Source: Pelobacter sp. UBA6093 (GTDB taxonomy: Bacteria; Desulfobacterota; Desulfuromonadia; Desulfuromonadales; Syntrophotaleaceae). From it: a stretch of DNA of 53,770 bases. Positions 1 through 8,724 of this stretch are shown here, piece after piece (positions within the stretch are counted from its first letter, which is position 1; each line of letters begins with the position of its first letter). Position numbers and translations under genes: made by a program. Location of the stretch: assembly GCA_002435955.1 (NCBI GenBank), contig DIWZ01000023.1:94598-148367 (forward strand). Direction: 5' to 3'. The notes beneath the pieces were generated by a model, which searched no databases, was not told where the DNA came from, and saw only the letters and a program-made list of their open reading frames with translations.

Positions 1-338
1 CCATATTTCAGCTCCTTTTCGGCCCATAGCTACGGCTATGAACCTTCAAACGAGCTAAAATCTGTTCTCAAACATCCAAATTTTCGCTTCGGCCCGGATA
101 GTCCGACAGACTCCTAGGAGCCTGTCGGCTTCTGGGATAGTCCGACAAGCTCCACGGCAGGTAGTATAACCACTTTTACCACAGGTAGCGGCTCATTCAA
201 ATCGAGTCAGTTCTTTCCCGACTGGCAACGTCTCAGGTTCATGGTCAATCGGTCGCTTGTGGCTCAGCCGATTGACAACCTCACCGGGAGACGTTAAAAC
301 TTTGCAAAGATACAACACCTCCATCCTTCAGGGGCGTC
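1..338. other. Non-coding leader region with palindromic repeat
   Basis: No open frame here has a credible start, ribosome site and family resemblance. The stretch holds the palindrome at 103-128 and a second partial copy of its left arm (GTCCGACAAGCTCC) near 141-154. The downstream gene at 339 has AGGGG four bases before its ATG, so the promoter of that gene should lie in the last 100-200 bases, but no clear -35/-10 pair was seen. Confidence 0.6.
103..128. repeat. REP-like palindrome
   Basis: CCGACAG and CTGTCGG flank the perfect inner palindrome CTCCTAGGAG with one mismatched pair between. Related half-sites occur about 13 bases downstream (GTCCGACAAGCTCC) and, inverted, near 27291-27305 (AGTCTGTCGGAGGCTTG). 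This looks like a dispersed intergenic palindrome family rather than a terminator, because no T-run follows on either strand. Confidence 0.55.
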
Positions 339-1628
339 ATGAATTATCCAGTCTGGTACCTGCCTGCCATCGGTGGCGGCACATTGATCGCCATCATCGC
401 GGTGACCCATGTTTTCATCTCCCATTTCGCCGTCGGCGGTGGACTCTGGCTGGTACTGCTGGAAACCCATGCCTGGCGAAGACAGGATAAAGCGCTGTAT
501 CAATTCATCCGACGCTTCGCCCGCTTCTTCGTGTTTGTGACCTTGGTGCTGGGCGCTCTGACCGGAGTCGGTATCTGGTTTGTTATTTCCCTGGTGCAAC
601 CGGCCGGCACCTCAGCTCTGATCCACCGCTTCGTTTTCATCTGGGCCGCCGAATGGGTGCTGTTTCTGGTCGAAATCGTGGCGATTACCGTCTATCTGCA
701 CACCTTCGACCGGCTGCCCGCCCGGCGCCACCTGACCATCGGCCGGGTTTATTGCACCGCCAGCTGGCTGAGCCTGTTCGTTATCAACGGCATCATCACC
801 TTCATGCTTACCCCCTCCGCAGCAGCGCCGACCAGCATTGCCGATTCCTTTTTCAATCCGACCTTCTGGCCCTCGCTGCTGCTGCGCACCTGCCTGGCCG
901 GCTTGCTGTCCGGGCTGTTCGTTTCCGCGGCCGCGGCTTTTTGGACCGACAGGGATCTGGCCGGTCGCCTGACCCGCATCACCGCCAGTTGGTCCCTGCT
1001 CGCCCTGTGTGGTGCTCTGCCGGCCGGCTACTGGTATCTGCGCAGCCTCCCCGCGCCGGTGCAAAGCCTGGTGGAAGGTGCCTCGCCGACTATCGTGCGG
1101 ACCCTTGCCGTCGGACGCTGGGCTGTCCTGGCCCTGGTGATCGGATTGCTGCTGGCCGTCTGGCGGCCTGCCCGCATCGGCAAACCGGTGGCGCTGGCAG
1201 GGCTGGCCACGGGACTGGTGTTGATGGGCAGCTTTGAATGGACCCGCGAGGCGGCGCGGCGCCCGTTTGTGCTGCATGGCAGTATGTTCTCCAATGGTTT
1301 AAGGGTCGACCGCGCGACGGCGGATCCGTTTCTGCCCGACATCCCGTGGAGCCGGGCCACCTCGGCGGGCCGGGAACTTTTCAAATTCCAGTGTTATGCC
1401 TGCCACACCCTGGGCGGCGTCAATAACGATATCATTAAACGCACCCGCGGCATGGACGAGGCGACCCTGGCCGCCTACATCTCGCAACTCCACGCCATCC
1501 GGCCCTTTATGCCGCCATTTATGGGCAGCGATGAGGAACGCCGGGCCCTGGCCACCTATCTGACCGGGCTGCAGCCACGCCCGGCGATTCCCGCCAGCAA
1601 CCTGCTCCAGTCCGGGAGTTTGCCATGA
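339..1628 (+). CDS. CydA-superfamily-like membrane protein with C-terminal cytochrome c domain
   Basis: A 429-residue polytopic membrane protein with about eight to nine hydrophobic helices followed by a soluble C-terminal domain. The first helix carries H24 and H29 followed by a glycine-rich GGG, as in the heme-ligating N-terminal helix of cytochrome bd subunit I. A later helix has EWVLFLVEIVAI followed by a histidine, again CydA-like. The C-terminal 80 residues hold a c-type heme site C352-Y-A-C355-H356 and a downstream MPPFMG whose methionines could be the distal ligand. The canonical quinol-binding loop and GWxxxExGRQPW-type signature of true CydA are not visible. It overlaps the next gene by four bases (ATGA), so the two subunits are translationally coupled. 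Likely role: membrane electron transfer or terminal reduction with cytochrome c as donor; the substrate is unknown. Confidence 0.7.
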   Translation: MNYPVWYLPAIGGGTLIAIIAVTHVFISHFAVGGGLWLVLLETHAWRRQDKALYQFIRRFARFFVFVTLVLGALTGVGIWFVISLVQPAGTSALIHRFVFIWAAEWVLFLVEIVAITVYLHTFDRLPARRHLTIGRVYCTASWLSLFVINGIITFMLTPSAAAPTSIADSFFNPTFWPSLLLRTCLAGLLSGLFVSAAAAFWTDRDLAGRLTRITASWSLLALCGALPAGYWYLRSLPAPVQSLVEGASPTIVRTLAVGRWAVLALVIGLLLAVWRPARIGKPVALAGLATGLVLMGSFEWTREAARRPFVLHGSMFSNGLRVDRATADPFLPDIPWSRATSAGRELFKFQCYACHTLGGVNNDIIKRTRGMDEATLAAYISQLHAIRPFMPPFMGSDEERRALATYLTGLQPRPAIPASNLLQSGSLP

Positions 1629-2731
1629 ACCCTTTGGTCCCCCAGCCCGATACGCTGCCGGCCGCCTGGACCCTGATTCAGGGGTTGCTACTGCTGGTGT
1701 TTCCCCTGCATCTGCTGGCGATGAACAGCCTGCTCGGCACCGCCGCCGTTGTACTGTGGCTCCGCCGACGCGGCGGCCAGCTCGACCTGGCCCTGGCACC
1801 CCGCCTGAGCGCCATGCTGCCGGTGTTGATGGCGCTGACGGTTAACCTGGGCGTTGCATCCCTGCTGTTTTCACAAACCCTGCACGGCCAGTTCTTTTAT
1901 CCCGCAGCGATCCTGATGGGGCGTTTCTGGCTGGCCGTTATCCCCCTGTTGATTATGGCCTACGCAGGGATTTACCTGTTGAAGCGACGCGCACCCCGAC
2001 CGCGGCCGCGCGTCACATTGGTCATGACCGGGATAGTGTTGCTGTGGCTGACGGTGGCGTTTATCTTTACCAACAACCAGACCATGATGCTGAATCTGCC
2101 GCGCTGGGTCGACTATTTCAAGACCGACGGCGGCACCCTGCTCAACCTGGCGGATGCGACACTGTGGCCGCGCTACCTGCATTTCATGATTGCGGCACTG
2201 GCGGTTGGGGGACTGATTACCGCCTTGACCGGAAGATATCTGACGGAACGGGACCCTCGCCTGGGAGCTTATGCGGAAAGACTGGGACTACGGCTGTTCG
2301 GCCGCGTGACCTTGTTGCAAATCGGCGTGGGGATGGTGTTTTTGTGGCGGTTGCCGCAGTCAATCCGCTGGCAAATGCTTGGTGGCAGTATGGCCGCCAC
2401 GGTATTGCTGATGATGGCCGTGGGGCTGGCGCTGGCTATATTGGCCTGCGCCTCGCAGAGATTGACCATACTTTGCGCCGGGCTGCTGGTGACGCAGGTA
2501 TTTGTCATGAGCGGTTTGCGTGAGATGGTGCGCCATGCCAGCCTGACAGGGCAGATGCGTCTGTCGGACATGCCGCTGGCGTGGCAAAACGGCGCCTTGC
2601 TGTTTTTCGTTCTGATGTTGCTGGCCGGCGTGGCCACCATCGGCTGGTTGATCAGGCAGGCGCTGCAGCCAGCTGCCGCTGCCGAAGAGCAGGAACAGCC
2701 CTCAAAGCAGAGCCGGGCATTGCGGTCTTAG
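1625..2731 (+). CDS. Polytopic membrane partner of the CydA-like cytochrome
   Basis: 368 residues with roughly nine hydrophobic helices. Two helices begin with a histidine in a small-residue context (PLHLLAMNSLLG near residue 28 and YLHFMIAALAVGG near residue 190), which resembles the heme-bearing helix of its upstream partner and suggests that the protein arose from the same fold rather than from canonical CydB. The C-terminal 30 residues are hydrophilic and Glu/Gln-rich. The start codon sits inside the stop of the upstream gene. The 3' end overlaps the convergent glycosylase gene by 30 bases. No characterised family was recognised beyond the association with CydA-like subunits. Confidence 0.6.
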   Translation: MNPLVPQPDTLPAAWTLIQGLLLLVFPLHLLAMNSLLGTAAVVLWLRRRGGQLDLALAPRLSAMLPVLMALTVNLGVASLLFSQTLHGQFFYPAAILMGRFWLAVIPLLIMAYAGIYLLKRRAPRPRPRVTLVMTGIVLLWLTVAFIFTNNQTMMLNLPRWVDYFKTDGGTLLNLADATLWPRYLHFMIAALAVGGLITALTGRYLTERDPRLGAYAERLGLRLFGRVTLLQIGVGMVFLWRLPQSIRWQMLGGSMAATVLLMMAVGLALAILACASQRLTILCAGLLVTQVFVMSGLREMVRHASLTGQMRLSDMPLAWQNGALLFFVLMLLAGVATIGWLIRQALQPAAAAEEQEQPSKQSRALRS

Positions 2732-3352
2732 GGGACAACTTTCGCACAGCGGACGCTTGCGACAGATGATCTTGCACTGTTCGACAATCAGGGCGTGGTA
2801 GGCGTTGAACAGATCGACCTGGTGAGGCAAGTGATCCATGAACAAGGCCCGAATGACCGCATAGCTTTCATCCCCCGTCAATAGACCCAGGCGTTTCAAC
2901 AGGCGCCGCGTATAGGCGTCCACCACGAACGACGGCCGCTGTGCCGCGTACAGCAAAATGCAATCGGCGGTTTCCGGTCCGACTCCCTTGAGCCTCAGCA
3001 GGGTATCACGCACCTGCGGCAGCGGACCGCTGAGCATGGCAGCCAGATCGCCCTGGTGGCGATCCAGCAGATAAGTGGAAAACAGCTGCAATCGCTGGGC
3101 CTTTTGCCTGAAAAACCCGGCCGGTCGAATCAATTCTTCCAGACGCTGCGTTGACAGATCGCAAAGCGCCTGAGGCGTCAACGGAATGGCCTGTTTGAGA
3201 CCGGCCATGGCCAGCTCGACATTGCGCCATGCGGTGTTCTGGGTGAGAAACGCTCCGATCACCACCTCGAAGGGGGTGTCGGCCGGCCACCAGTGCAGGG
3301 GACCGAAATGCGCCGCGAGCCGGTGACATAAAGACAGTAGCTTTTCTTTCAA
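2702..3352 (-). CDS. Endonuclease III-family DNA glycosylase lacking the lyase lysine
   Basis: 216 residues of HhH-GPD fold, close to the family's usual length. The helix-hairpin-helix reads LKGVGPETAD at 121-130 and the catalytic aspartate is D145 in VVDAYTRR. Glu127 occupies the position of the Schiff-base lysine of E. coli Nth (GVGRKTA), so a monofunctional base-excision glycosylase is expected, as in the MagIII-type 3-methyladenine glycosylases. A C-terminal [4Fe-4S] loop is present as C197-x5-C203-x2-C206-x5-C212. The first codon is TTG with AGGA about eight bases upstream. The gene runs downstream of comF with a 34-base gap. Role: removal of damaged bases in the cytoplasm. Confidence 0.8.
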   Translation of the reverse strand: MKEKLLSLCHRLAAHFGPLHWWPADTPFEVVIGAFLTQNTAWRNVELAMAGLKQAIPLTPQALCDLSTQRLEELIRPAGFFRQKAQRLQLFSTYLLDRHQGDLAAMLSGPLPQVRDTLLRLKGVGPETADCILLYAAQRPSFVVDAYTRRLLKRLGLLTGDESYAVIRALFMDHLPHQVDLFNAYHALIVEQCKIICRKRPLCESCPLRPQCPALL

Positions 3353-3386
3353 AGTCTGTTCCTTATATGTATCATTGAGACGGCAC

Positions 3387-4127
3387 TCACAGTCTGCGCA
3401 ACCGGGCGCGCCCCAGCACCGCCACCGCTACCTGGGAAGCGCCGCCAGCCAGCAGGGTGGCGCTACATTCCCGCGCCGTGGCACCAGTGGTAAACACATC
3501 GTCTACCAGCAAGACCCGCTCTCCGTTAAGTCTCCCGTGCACCGCAAAGGCCCCTTTGAGATGGGTTCGCCGCACCTCCGCCGCAAGTCCCTGTTGCGGC
3601 AGGGTCGGCCGCACCCGCCGAAGCAGGCGGGCCGGCGCCGGCAGACGCCACTGACGGCCCAACTCCCGGGCCAGCAGCAGCGACTGATTATAGGTCCGCG
3701 CGCTCAGCCGCTGCCGATGCAGCGGCACCGCGACCAGTATATCGGGGCGGAACGAATGGAGGACATCCTGGAGGCTCGCGGCCAGCAGCAGCGCAAGGGG
3801 CCGATCGAGATGCACCGCACCGTTAAATTTGAAGCGCTGGATGGCCTCGCGCAAGTTGGCGTCGTAGAGCCCCAGACAGCGGGTAAAAACGAACGGCGGT
3901 TCTCGGCGCAGGCAGGCTTCACACAAGTGGTTGCTGCCGGCCGGCAGGGGATAGGGCAGAGCGCAGCGGGGGCAACATGAACTATCCGGAGCGGGGAATC
4001 CGGCCAGGCAGGCAGAGCAGAATGGGGCAGCCGCTTCCTCCTTCAGCACCGTACCGCACAGAGGACAACAAGGCGGCAACAGCAGATTGAACAGGCCACT
4101 CAGTTCCGTGCGCAGCCAAAACAGCAC
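3387..4127 (-). CDS. comF: ComF-family phosphoribosyltransferase-like protein
   Basis: 246 residues. The N-terminus has a double zinc ribbon with cysteine pairs at C20/C21-C24, C37-C40, C51/C52-C55 and C69-C72. The C-terminal half is a type I phosphoribosyltransferase domain with the PRPP-binding motif VLLVDDVFTTGAT at 205-217. ComF proteins act in natural transformation or single-strand DNA handling; the enzymatic substrate is not settled. It starts with GTG preceded by a strong GGAGG and lies 22 bases after gpmI in the same direction, so it is probably co-transcribed. Confidence 0.85.
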   Translation of the reverse strand: MLFWLRTELSGLFNLLLPPCCPLCGTVLKEEAAAPFCSACLAGFPAPDSSCCPRCALPYPLPAGSNHLCEACLRREPPFVFTRCLGLYDANLREAIQRFKFNGAVHLDRPLALLLAASLQDVLHSFRPDILVAVPLHRQRLSARTYNQSLLLARELGRQWRLPAPARLLRRVRPTLPQQGLAAEVRRTHLKGAFAVHGRLNGERVLLVDDVFTTGATARECSATLLAGGASQVAVAVLGRARLRRL

Positions 4128-4149
4128 ATCCCCCTCCGCTTCATCCGTT

Positions 4150-5691
4150 TTACTTCTCCAGCAGGCTGCGACCGGTCATCGCAGCAGGCTTGGGCAGGCC
4201 CATCAGTTCCAGCAGGGTCGGCGCCAGATCAGCCAGGATGCCGTCGCGCAGGACGACATCGGCGCGTTCCGGATCGACCAGAACCACCGGCACCGGATTG
4301 GAGGTATGGGCGGTGTGGGGGCTGCCGTTTCCATCAAGCATCTGTTCACAGTTGCCATGATCGGCGGTAATCAGCAGGCTGCCGCCGGCGTCCAGAACGG
4401 CCGTCACCACCCGCTCGACGCAGGCATCCACGGCTTCCATGGCGGCAATGGCGGCGCTTTCCACCCCTGTGTGCCCGACCATATCGGGATTGGCGAAATT
4501 CAGCACGATAAGGTCGTACACGCCGGAAACCACCCGTTCGAGCATGGCGTCGGTGACGGCCGGTGCGCTCATCTCGGGCTTGAGATCGTAGGTGGCCACA
4601 TCTTTTGGCGACTGGATCAGTACCCGGTCCTCGCCCTCAAACGGTTCTTCACTGCCGCCGTTGAAAAAGAAGGTAACGTGGGCGTATTTTTCGGTTTCAG
4701 CGATGCGCAGTTGCCGCCGACCGGCCCTGGACACCACTTCGCCCAGCAAATCGGGATAAGACGCGGGCGGGAACGCATTGGGCAGGCCAAAAGTGGCGTC
4801 GTACTCGGTCAGACAGACATAACCGGACAGGCGTGGGGTTATGTTGCGGCTGAACCCGGCAAAATCCGCCTCGGTAAAGGCGCGGGTGATTTCCCGGGCC
4901 CGGTCGGAGCGGAAGTTGAAAAAAATTATTCCGTCGCCATCGTCCACCGTATGCGGGGCATCGTCGGTGACGATGCGGGGCTCGACGAATTCATCGGTCT
5001 GCCCCTGGGCATAGGCATCGGCAATCGCCTCAGCGCTGCTTGGAAAACGTAAACCAGCCCCCTCGGTCATGGCCCGATATGCCCGTTCCACGCGGTCCCA
5101 ACGGTTATCCCGGTCCATGGCCCAGTAGCGCCCGATGACTGTTGCCACCTGGCCGAGCCCTGTGTGCTGCAATTTTTCTTCGAGTTGCGCCAGATAACCG
5201 GCACCACTTTGCGGCGGGGTATCTCGGCCGTCCATGAAGGCGTGGATACATACCTGCTTTACTCCGACCTGCCTGGCCATTTCAACCAGTGCGTACAGAT
5301 GGGAATTATGCGAATGCACGCCGCCATCGGACAGCAATCCCATCAGGTGCAGCTTGGCGTCGCCACTGGCCACCTGTCGCATCACGCCAAGCAACTCGGG
5401 ATTCCGAAACAGCTCTCCCGTCTCGATACTGAGGCTGATGCGGGTCAGATCCTGGTAGACGATGCGGCCGGCACCGATATTGAGATGCCCGACCTCGGAA
5501 TTGCCCATTTGTCCGTCGGGAAGCCCCACATCCAGCCCGGATGCACCGATGCGGGCGTGCGGCCAGTCGCGCAGCAACGCGCGCAAATGCGGCGTCTCGG
5601 CCTGACAGACGGCGTTATGCTCGCAGACGGGGTTGATGCCCCAGCCATCCAGAATAACCAGGGCCACCGGGCGACGGATACCGTGGGTCAT
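4150..5691 (-). CDS. gpmI: 2,3-bisphosphoglycerate-independent phosphoglycerate mutase
   Basis: 513 residues, the normal length for this alkaline-phosphatase-superfamily enzyme, which interconverts 3- and 2-phosphoglycerate in glycolysis and gluconeogenesis. The N-terminus has the metal-binding ILDGWG (D15) and the phosphoserine nucleophile S65 in QMGNSEVGHLNIGAGR. Further metal ligands are in ADHGNCEQM and HTAHTSNPVPVV near the C-terminus. Its ATG overlaps the stop of the upstream LapB-like gene by four bases, indicating translational coupling. Confidence 0.95.
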   Translation of the reverse strand: MTHGIRRPVALVILDGWGINPVCEHNAVCQAETPHLRALLRDWPHARIGASGLDVGLPDGQMGNSEVGHLNIGAGRIVYQDLTRISLSIETGELFRNPELLGVMRQVASGDAKLHLMGLLSDGGVHSHNSHLYALVEMARQVGVKQVCIHAFMDGRDTPPQSGAGYLAQLEEKLQHTGLGQVATVIGRYWAMDRDNRWDRVERAYRAMTEGAGLRFPSSAEAIADAYAQGQTDEFVEPRIVTDDAPHTVDDGDGIIFFNFRSDRAREITRAFTEADFAGFSRNITPRLSGYVCLTEYDATFGLPNAFPPASYPDLLGEVVSRAGRRQLRIAETEKYAHVTFFFNGGSEEPFEGEDRVLIQSPKDVATYDLKPEMSAPAVTDAMLERVVSGVYDLIVLNFANPDMVGHTGVESAAIAAMEAVDACVERVVTAVLDAGGSLLITADHGNCEQMLDGNGSPHTAHTSNPVPVVLVDPERADVVLRDGILADLAPTLLELMGLPKPAAMTGRSLLEK

Positions 5692-7043
5692 ACACTTAGC
5701 TCCCCGTGATGAATTTCCCGCAACTCGATGGCGGGCGGGATTTTAATCAGTTCATGCCCGGCCAGGCGACAGCTGCCCCAGGTACCGCAGGCTTCGCAAC
5801 GGCCGTTCCACTCGGTGGAAGCGGTTTTACAAACTTCGCACGCATACCCGAAATTGGCGCGTCCATCAAAATTGGCCACCTTGCGGAATTCCTTCACGGA
5901 TTCCTCCAGGCGGCGACGCCGCACATGCGCCTCGGCCAACAGCAGATGCAATTGCGGGAAATCGGCGTCAGACTTCTCGATCTCGGATAACTGCTCGAGG
6001 GCCTCCTCGACCATTTCCAGCCGCAGGCAGAACTTGCCGTAATACAGTCTCAGCAGCAAGTCATCGGCACGATTAAGGGCAGTGTTGCGGAAAAAATCGA
6101 GCAGTTCCGTCGGATCCTCGTTGGCCATGGCCAGATCCTCCAGCCGCGCCAGGAAAACGGCTTCGCCAAAACGCCGATAACCCTCCTGCCAGACTCCGGC
6201 TGCTTCCGAGGGGCGCCCGGCAACTTCGTAGGCATCCCCCAGTAATACGCGGGCCGGCACGAAATCGGGCTGATCTTTGACCAGGGTTTTGAGATCCGAC
6301 AAAGCGGCATCAGCTCGGCCGGCTTCCAGGGCCACGCGTGCCGTTTCCAGGCGCAGACCGGAATAGATGCGAAGCTCTTCACTGCCAGGCGTACCGCCGA
6401 GCTTTTTATTCAGGCGTTTTTGCAAGTCGAGGGCCTCGTTCCAGAGTTCCCCCCGCATATGCAGATCCCGCAGGCGACGCAAAGCCTCGAGATTATCCGG
6501 CTCTACCGCAAGGATGGCACGATAGACCGCCACCGTTTCGTCAACCTGTCCGGCCTCCAGATAGGTGTCGGCCAGCAAAAACATGACCTGCAGACTGTCG
6601 GACGACAGTTTGCGGGCCCGCAGCAAATGTTCCAGGGCTTCGGACAGCTGTCCTTCGGCCCGGCACACCCTCGCCATGCCCAGCAGCACATCGACTTGTC
6701 CGCCATCCTGCTCATGGGCTTTGAGCAGCACCCGCCGGGCTTTCTTCAAGTCGCCCGATACCAGCCGTCCCATGCCTTGTCGATACAGATCCATGACACT
6801 GCGATGGCGCTTTTCCAGACGTTTGCGACGCCAATCCCTCCACAGGTGCCCCGTCACTCCGTAAATATACAGGAGATATCCGATCAGCAGACCCGACAAG
6901 ACCGCAGTTGCAACCACCACCGCCAAGGAAGCGGTCACTTCATTGCCGAACCAGTAAAACACCGCAACGGTCTGGGGATTGAGAATGTAAAAAAGCAAAA
7001 ACACAATGATCAACAATAGAAAAACAAACGCCATGAGAATCAT
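5688..7043 (-). CDS. lapB: LapA-LapB fusion: membrane anchor, TPR and rubredoxin-like domain
   Basis: 451 residues from the ATG at 7041-7043, chosen because GGAGGGG lies eight bases upstream; a TTG start 21 codons earlier is possible but has no ribosome site. Residues 1-60 form two membrane helices with the pattern NPQTVAVFYWFGN...LLIGYLLY of LapA (DUF1049). Tandem TPR helices follow from about 85 to 380. The C-terminus has a rubredoxin-like ribbon CEVC...CEAC as in LapB/YciM. In E. coli LapA and LapB are separate and LapB governs LpxC turnover by FtsH, so a role in lipopolysaccharide control at the inner membrane is inferred. It sits between rlmH and gpmI in one transcription direction. Confidence 0.8.
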   Translation of the reverse strand: MILMAFVFLLLIIVFLLFYILNPQTVAVFYWFGNEVTASLAVVVATAVLSGLLIGYLLYIYGVTGHLWRDWRRKRLEKRHRSVMDLYRQGMGRLVSGDLKKARRVLLKAHEQDGGQVDVLLGMARVCRAEGQLSEALEHLLRARKLSSDSLQVMFLLADTYLEAGQVDETVAVYRAILAVEPDNLEALRRLRDLHMRGELWNEALDLQKRLNKKLGGTPGSEELRIYSGLRLETARVALEAGRADAALSDLKTLVKDQPDFVPARVLLGDAYEVAGRPSEAAGVWQEGYRRFGEAVFLARLEDLAMANEDPTELLDFFRNTALNRADDLLLRLYYGKFCLRLEMVEEALEQLSEIEKSDADFPQLHLLLAEAHVRRRRLEESVKEFRKVANFDGRANFGYACEVCKTASTEWNGRCEACGTWGSCRLAGHELIKIPPAIELREIHHGELSV

Positions 7044-7102
7044 GATTTTCCCCTCCTTCGGCCCTGCTGCCGGGAAGCGTAAGCCGACGGCCAGACAAAA
7101 CG

Positions 7103-7573
7103 TCAACGGTTATGATACGGTTCGTTTCTCACAATGGTAAAGCCGCGATAAAGCTGTTCCAGAAGCAACAGGCGGGCCATCTGATGCGTCAGGGTCATAT
7201 CCGACAGGGAAAGCATCAGATCGGCGCGCTTTTTGACGGCATCGCACAGTCCATACGCGCCACCGATGATCAGCGTCAGTTCCCCGGTGGATTGCAGCAT
7301 ATGTTTTTCTAATAACGCGGCCAGCCCTTCGGATGACAGGGAACGCCCCTTTTCATCGAGCGCAACGACGAACGAGCCGTCTGAAATCTTGTCAAGAATG
7401 CGGCGGCCTTCCTGCATGCGGATGAAGACCGGATCGTTCTTGGCGCTTTTTTCTTCCTTGAGTTCCACGATCCGCAGCGGCATATAGCGCTGAATCCTCG
7501 CCTCGTAATCGGCAGCCCCCTCGCGCAGATACTTCAGCGAGAGACGGCCGACGCAAAGCAGGCAGAGCTTCAT
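7103..7573 (-). CDS. rlmH: 23S rRNA (pseudouridine1915-N3)-methyltransferase RlmH
   Basis: 156 residues, the family's typical size. This SPOUT-class enzyme methylates pseudouridine 1915 in helix 69 of 23S rRNA in assembled 70S ribosomes. The knot region shows LTLIIGGAYGL, where the glycine loop binds S-adenosylmethionine, and the conserved end LTHQMARLLLLEQLYRGFTI...PYHNR. Its ATG overlaps the rsfS stop by four bases, the common rsfS-rlmH coupling in bacteria. Confidence 0.95.
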   Translation of the reverse strand: MKLCLLCVGRLSLKYLREGAADYEARIQRYMPLRIVELKEEKSAKNDPVFIRMQEGRRILDKISDGSFVVALDEKGRSLSSEGLAALLEKHMLQSTGELTLIIGGAYGLCDAVKKRADLMLSLSDMTLTHQMARLLLLEQLYRGFTIVRNEPYHNR

Positions 7574-7929
7574 GCCCCTTCGATTTCCTCGATGGACACT
7601 TCGGGCGCCTCGGTCCAGAGCCCTTCCAGATCGTAGTACTGGCGCACCGGTTGCTGGAAGACATGCACCATCACGTCACCGTAATCGAGCAGCACCCAGC
7701 GCCCCTCCTGCTTGCCTTCAATGGCCAGCGGCATCACGCTGTGTTCTTTTTTCATGCCGAGTTCGATCGACTCGGTAATGGCCTGCACCTGGCGATCCGA
7801 GCCCCCCGATACGATGAGCAGAAAATCGGTCAGAGTCGACAAGCCGGTGACATTCAGCAACCTTACGTCAAAGGCTTTCTTATCCAGGGCATAAGAGGCG
7901 CACAACAGCGCTTGTTGTTTAGCTTGCAA
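7570..7929 (-). CDS. rsfS: Ribosomal silencing factor RsfS
   Basis: 119 residues from a TTG at 7927-7929, preceded by AAAGG about ten bases upstream. A longer open frame extends upstream but lies within nadD and has no resemblance to the family. Core motifs KKAFDVRLLNV, DFLLIVSG and WVLLDYGDVMVHVF match RsfS (Iojap/YbeB), which binds ribosomal protein L14 and blocks subunit joining under starvation. The start lies seven bases after the nadD stop and the gene overlaps rlmH by four bases, so nadD-rsfS-rlmH form one operon. Confidence 0.9.
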   Translation of the reverse strand: MQAKQQALLCASYALDKKAFDVRLLNVTGLSTLTDFLLIVSGGSDRQVQAITESIELGMKKEHSVMPLAIEGKQEGRWVLLDYGDVMVHVFQQPVRQYYDLEGLWTEAPEVSIEEIEGA

Positions 7930-7936
7930 AATTTTA

Positions 7937-8590
7937 CTACCTTTCTTGACTGCGGTATAAACCGTGCCGGTAAATATACTGTTCGACGCCCACCGGAACC
8001 AGATAGCGGATGGAGCGTCCGTCAGCCACCAGTTGCCGGATATGGGTCGAGGAAATATCGAGAAACGTTTCTTCCAGAAACATAACAACATGCCCGCTAT
8101 GATGGCTGAGCATGTGAGCGTTTTCATCGTAACAGAACTGCTGCTGTATGACAACGGGCAGCAAGCTTCGGGGATCATCACAGGGGCTTCCGGGCCGGGC
8201 TGCCACCACCAGGTTGGTCAACGTGAACAGACGCTGAAAATCCTTCCAGATGCCCAGGGACCGATAGGAATCCATACCGATGATGAAATAAAACTCGGCC
8301 CCCGGATATTCCTGGTGCAAAAGCTCCAGGGTATGTACCGAATAACTCTTGCCCGGCCGCCGGTTTTCCAGATCGGTAACCATGAAATTCGGATTATCGG
8401 CGATGGCGCTTGCCACCATGGCATGCCGGTGGGCAAACGGGATATCGCCGGCCAGTTCCTTGTGGGGCGGCGTAGCCGCCGGGATGAACAAAATCCGTTC
8501 AAGCCCGCAACGTTCCCGCACCTCCTCGGCGATACGCAGATGCGCCGTATGGATGGGGTTGAAAGTCCCCCCGAGGATGCCGAGTTTCAT
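7937..8590 (-). CDS. nadD: Nicotinate-nucleotide adenylyltransferase
   Basis: 217 residues, normal for NadD, which converts nicotinate mononucleotide and ATP to deamido-NAD in NAD synthesis. The nucleotidyltransferase motif GGTFNPIHTAHL is at the N-terminus and the second ATP-contacting motif ISSTHIRQL near residue 180. It is placed between proA and rsfS; the short intergenic region upstream contains the heptamer-repeat hairpin at 8641-8711. Confidence 0.95.
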   Translation of the reverse strand: MKLGILGGTFNPIHTAHLRIAEEVRERCGLERILFIPAATPPHKELAGDIPFAHRHAMVASAIADNPNFMVTDLENRRPGKSYSVHTLELLHQEYPGAEFYFIIGMDSYRSLGIWKDFQRLFTLTNLVVAARPGSPCDDPRSLLPVVIQQQFCYDENAHMLSHHSGHVVMFLEETFLDISSTHIRQLVADGRSIRYLVPVGVEQYIYRHGLYRSQER

Positions 8591-8640
8591 GGTTTATCCA
8601 CTTTCAGCCGCAAAATTCCGGCATTCCCGGGTCAGGTTTC

Positions 8641-8711
8641 AGTGCTGAGTGCTGAGTGCTGAGGAAATTGCAAAGATTTTTCGGTTTTTCTCGGCACTCG
8701 GCACTCGTTGC
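8641..8711. repeat. Tandem heptamer repeat forming an imperfect hairpin
   Basis: AGTGCTG is repeated three times at 8641-8661, and a degenerate inverted counterpart CTCGGCACTCGGCACTCG follows at 8694-8711, so the RNA could fold into a stem-loop between proA and nadD. The same heptamer in the opposite orientation (CAGCACT, four units) occurs at 43331-43357. It seems to be a dispersed intergenic repeat. Confidence 0.6.
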
Positions 8712-8724
8712 TCAACACTCACCA

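Noticed and set aside
4087..5052. Long open frame on the plus strand opposite gpmI
   Set aside because: It is antisense to a clear full-length enzyme, has low-complexity Gly/His/Arg composition and no ribosome site; high GC content explains it.
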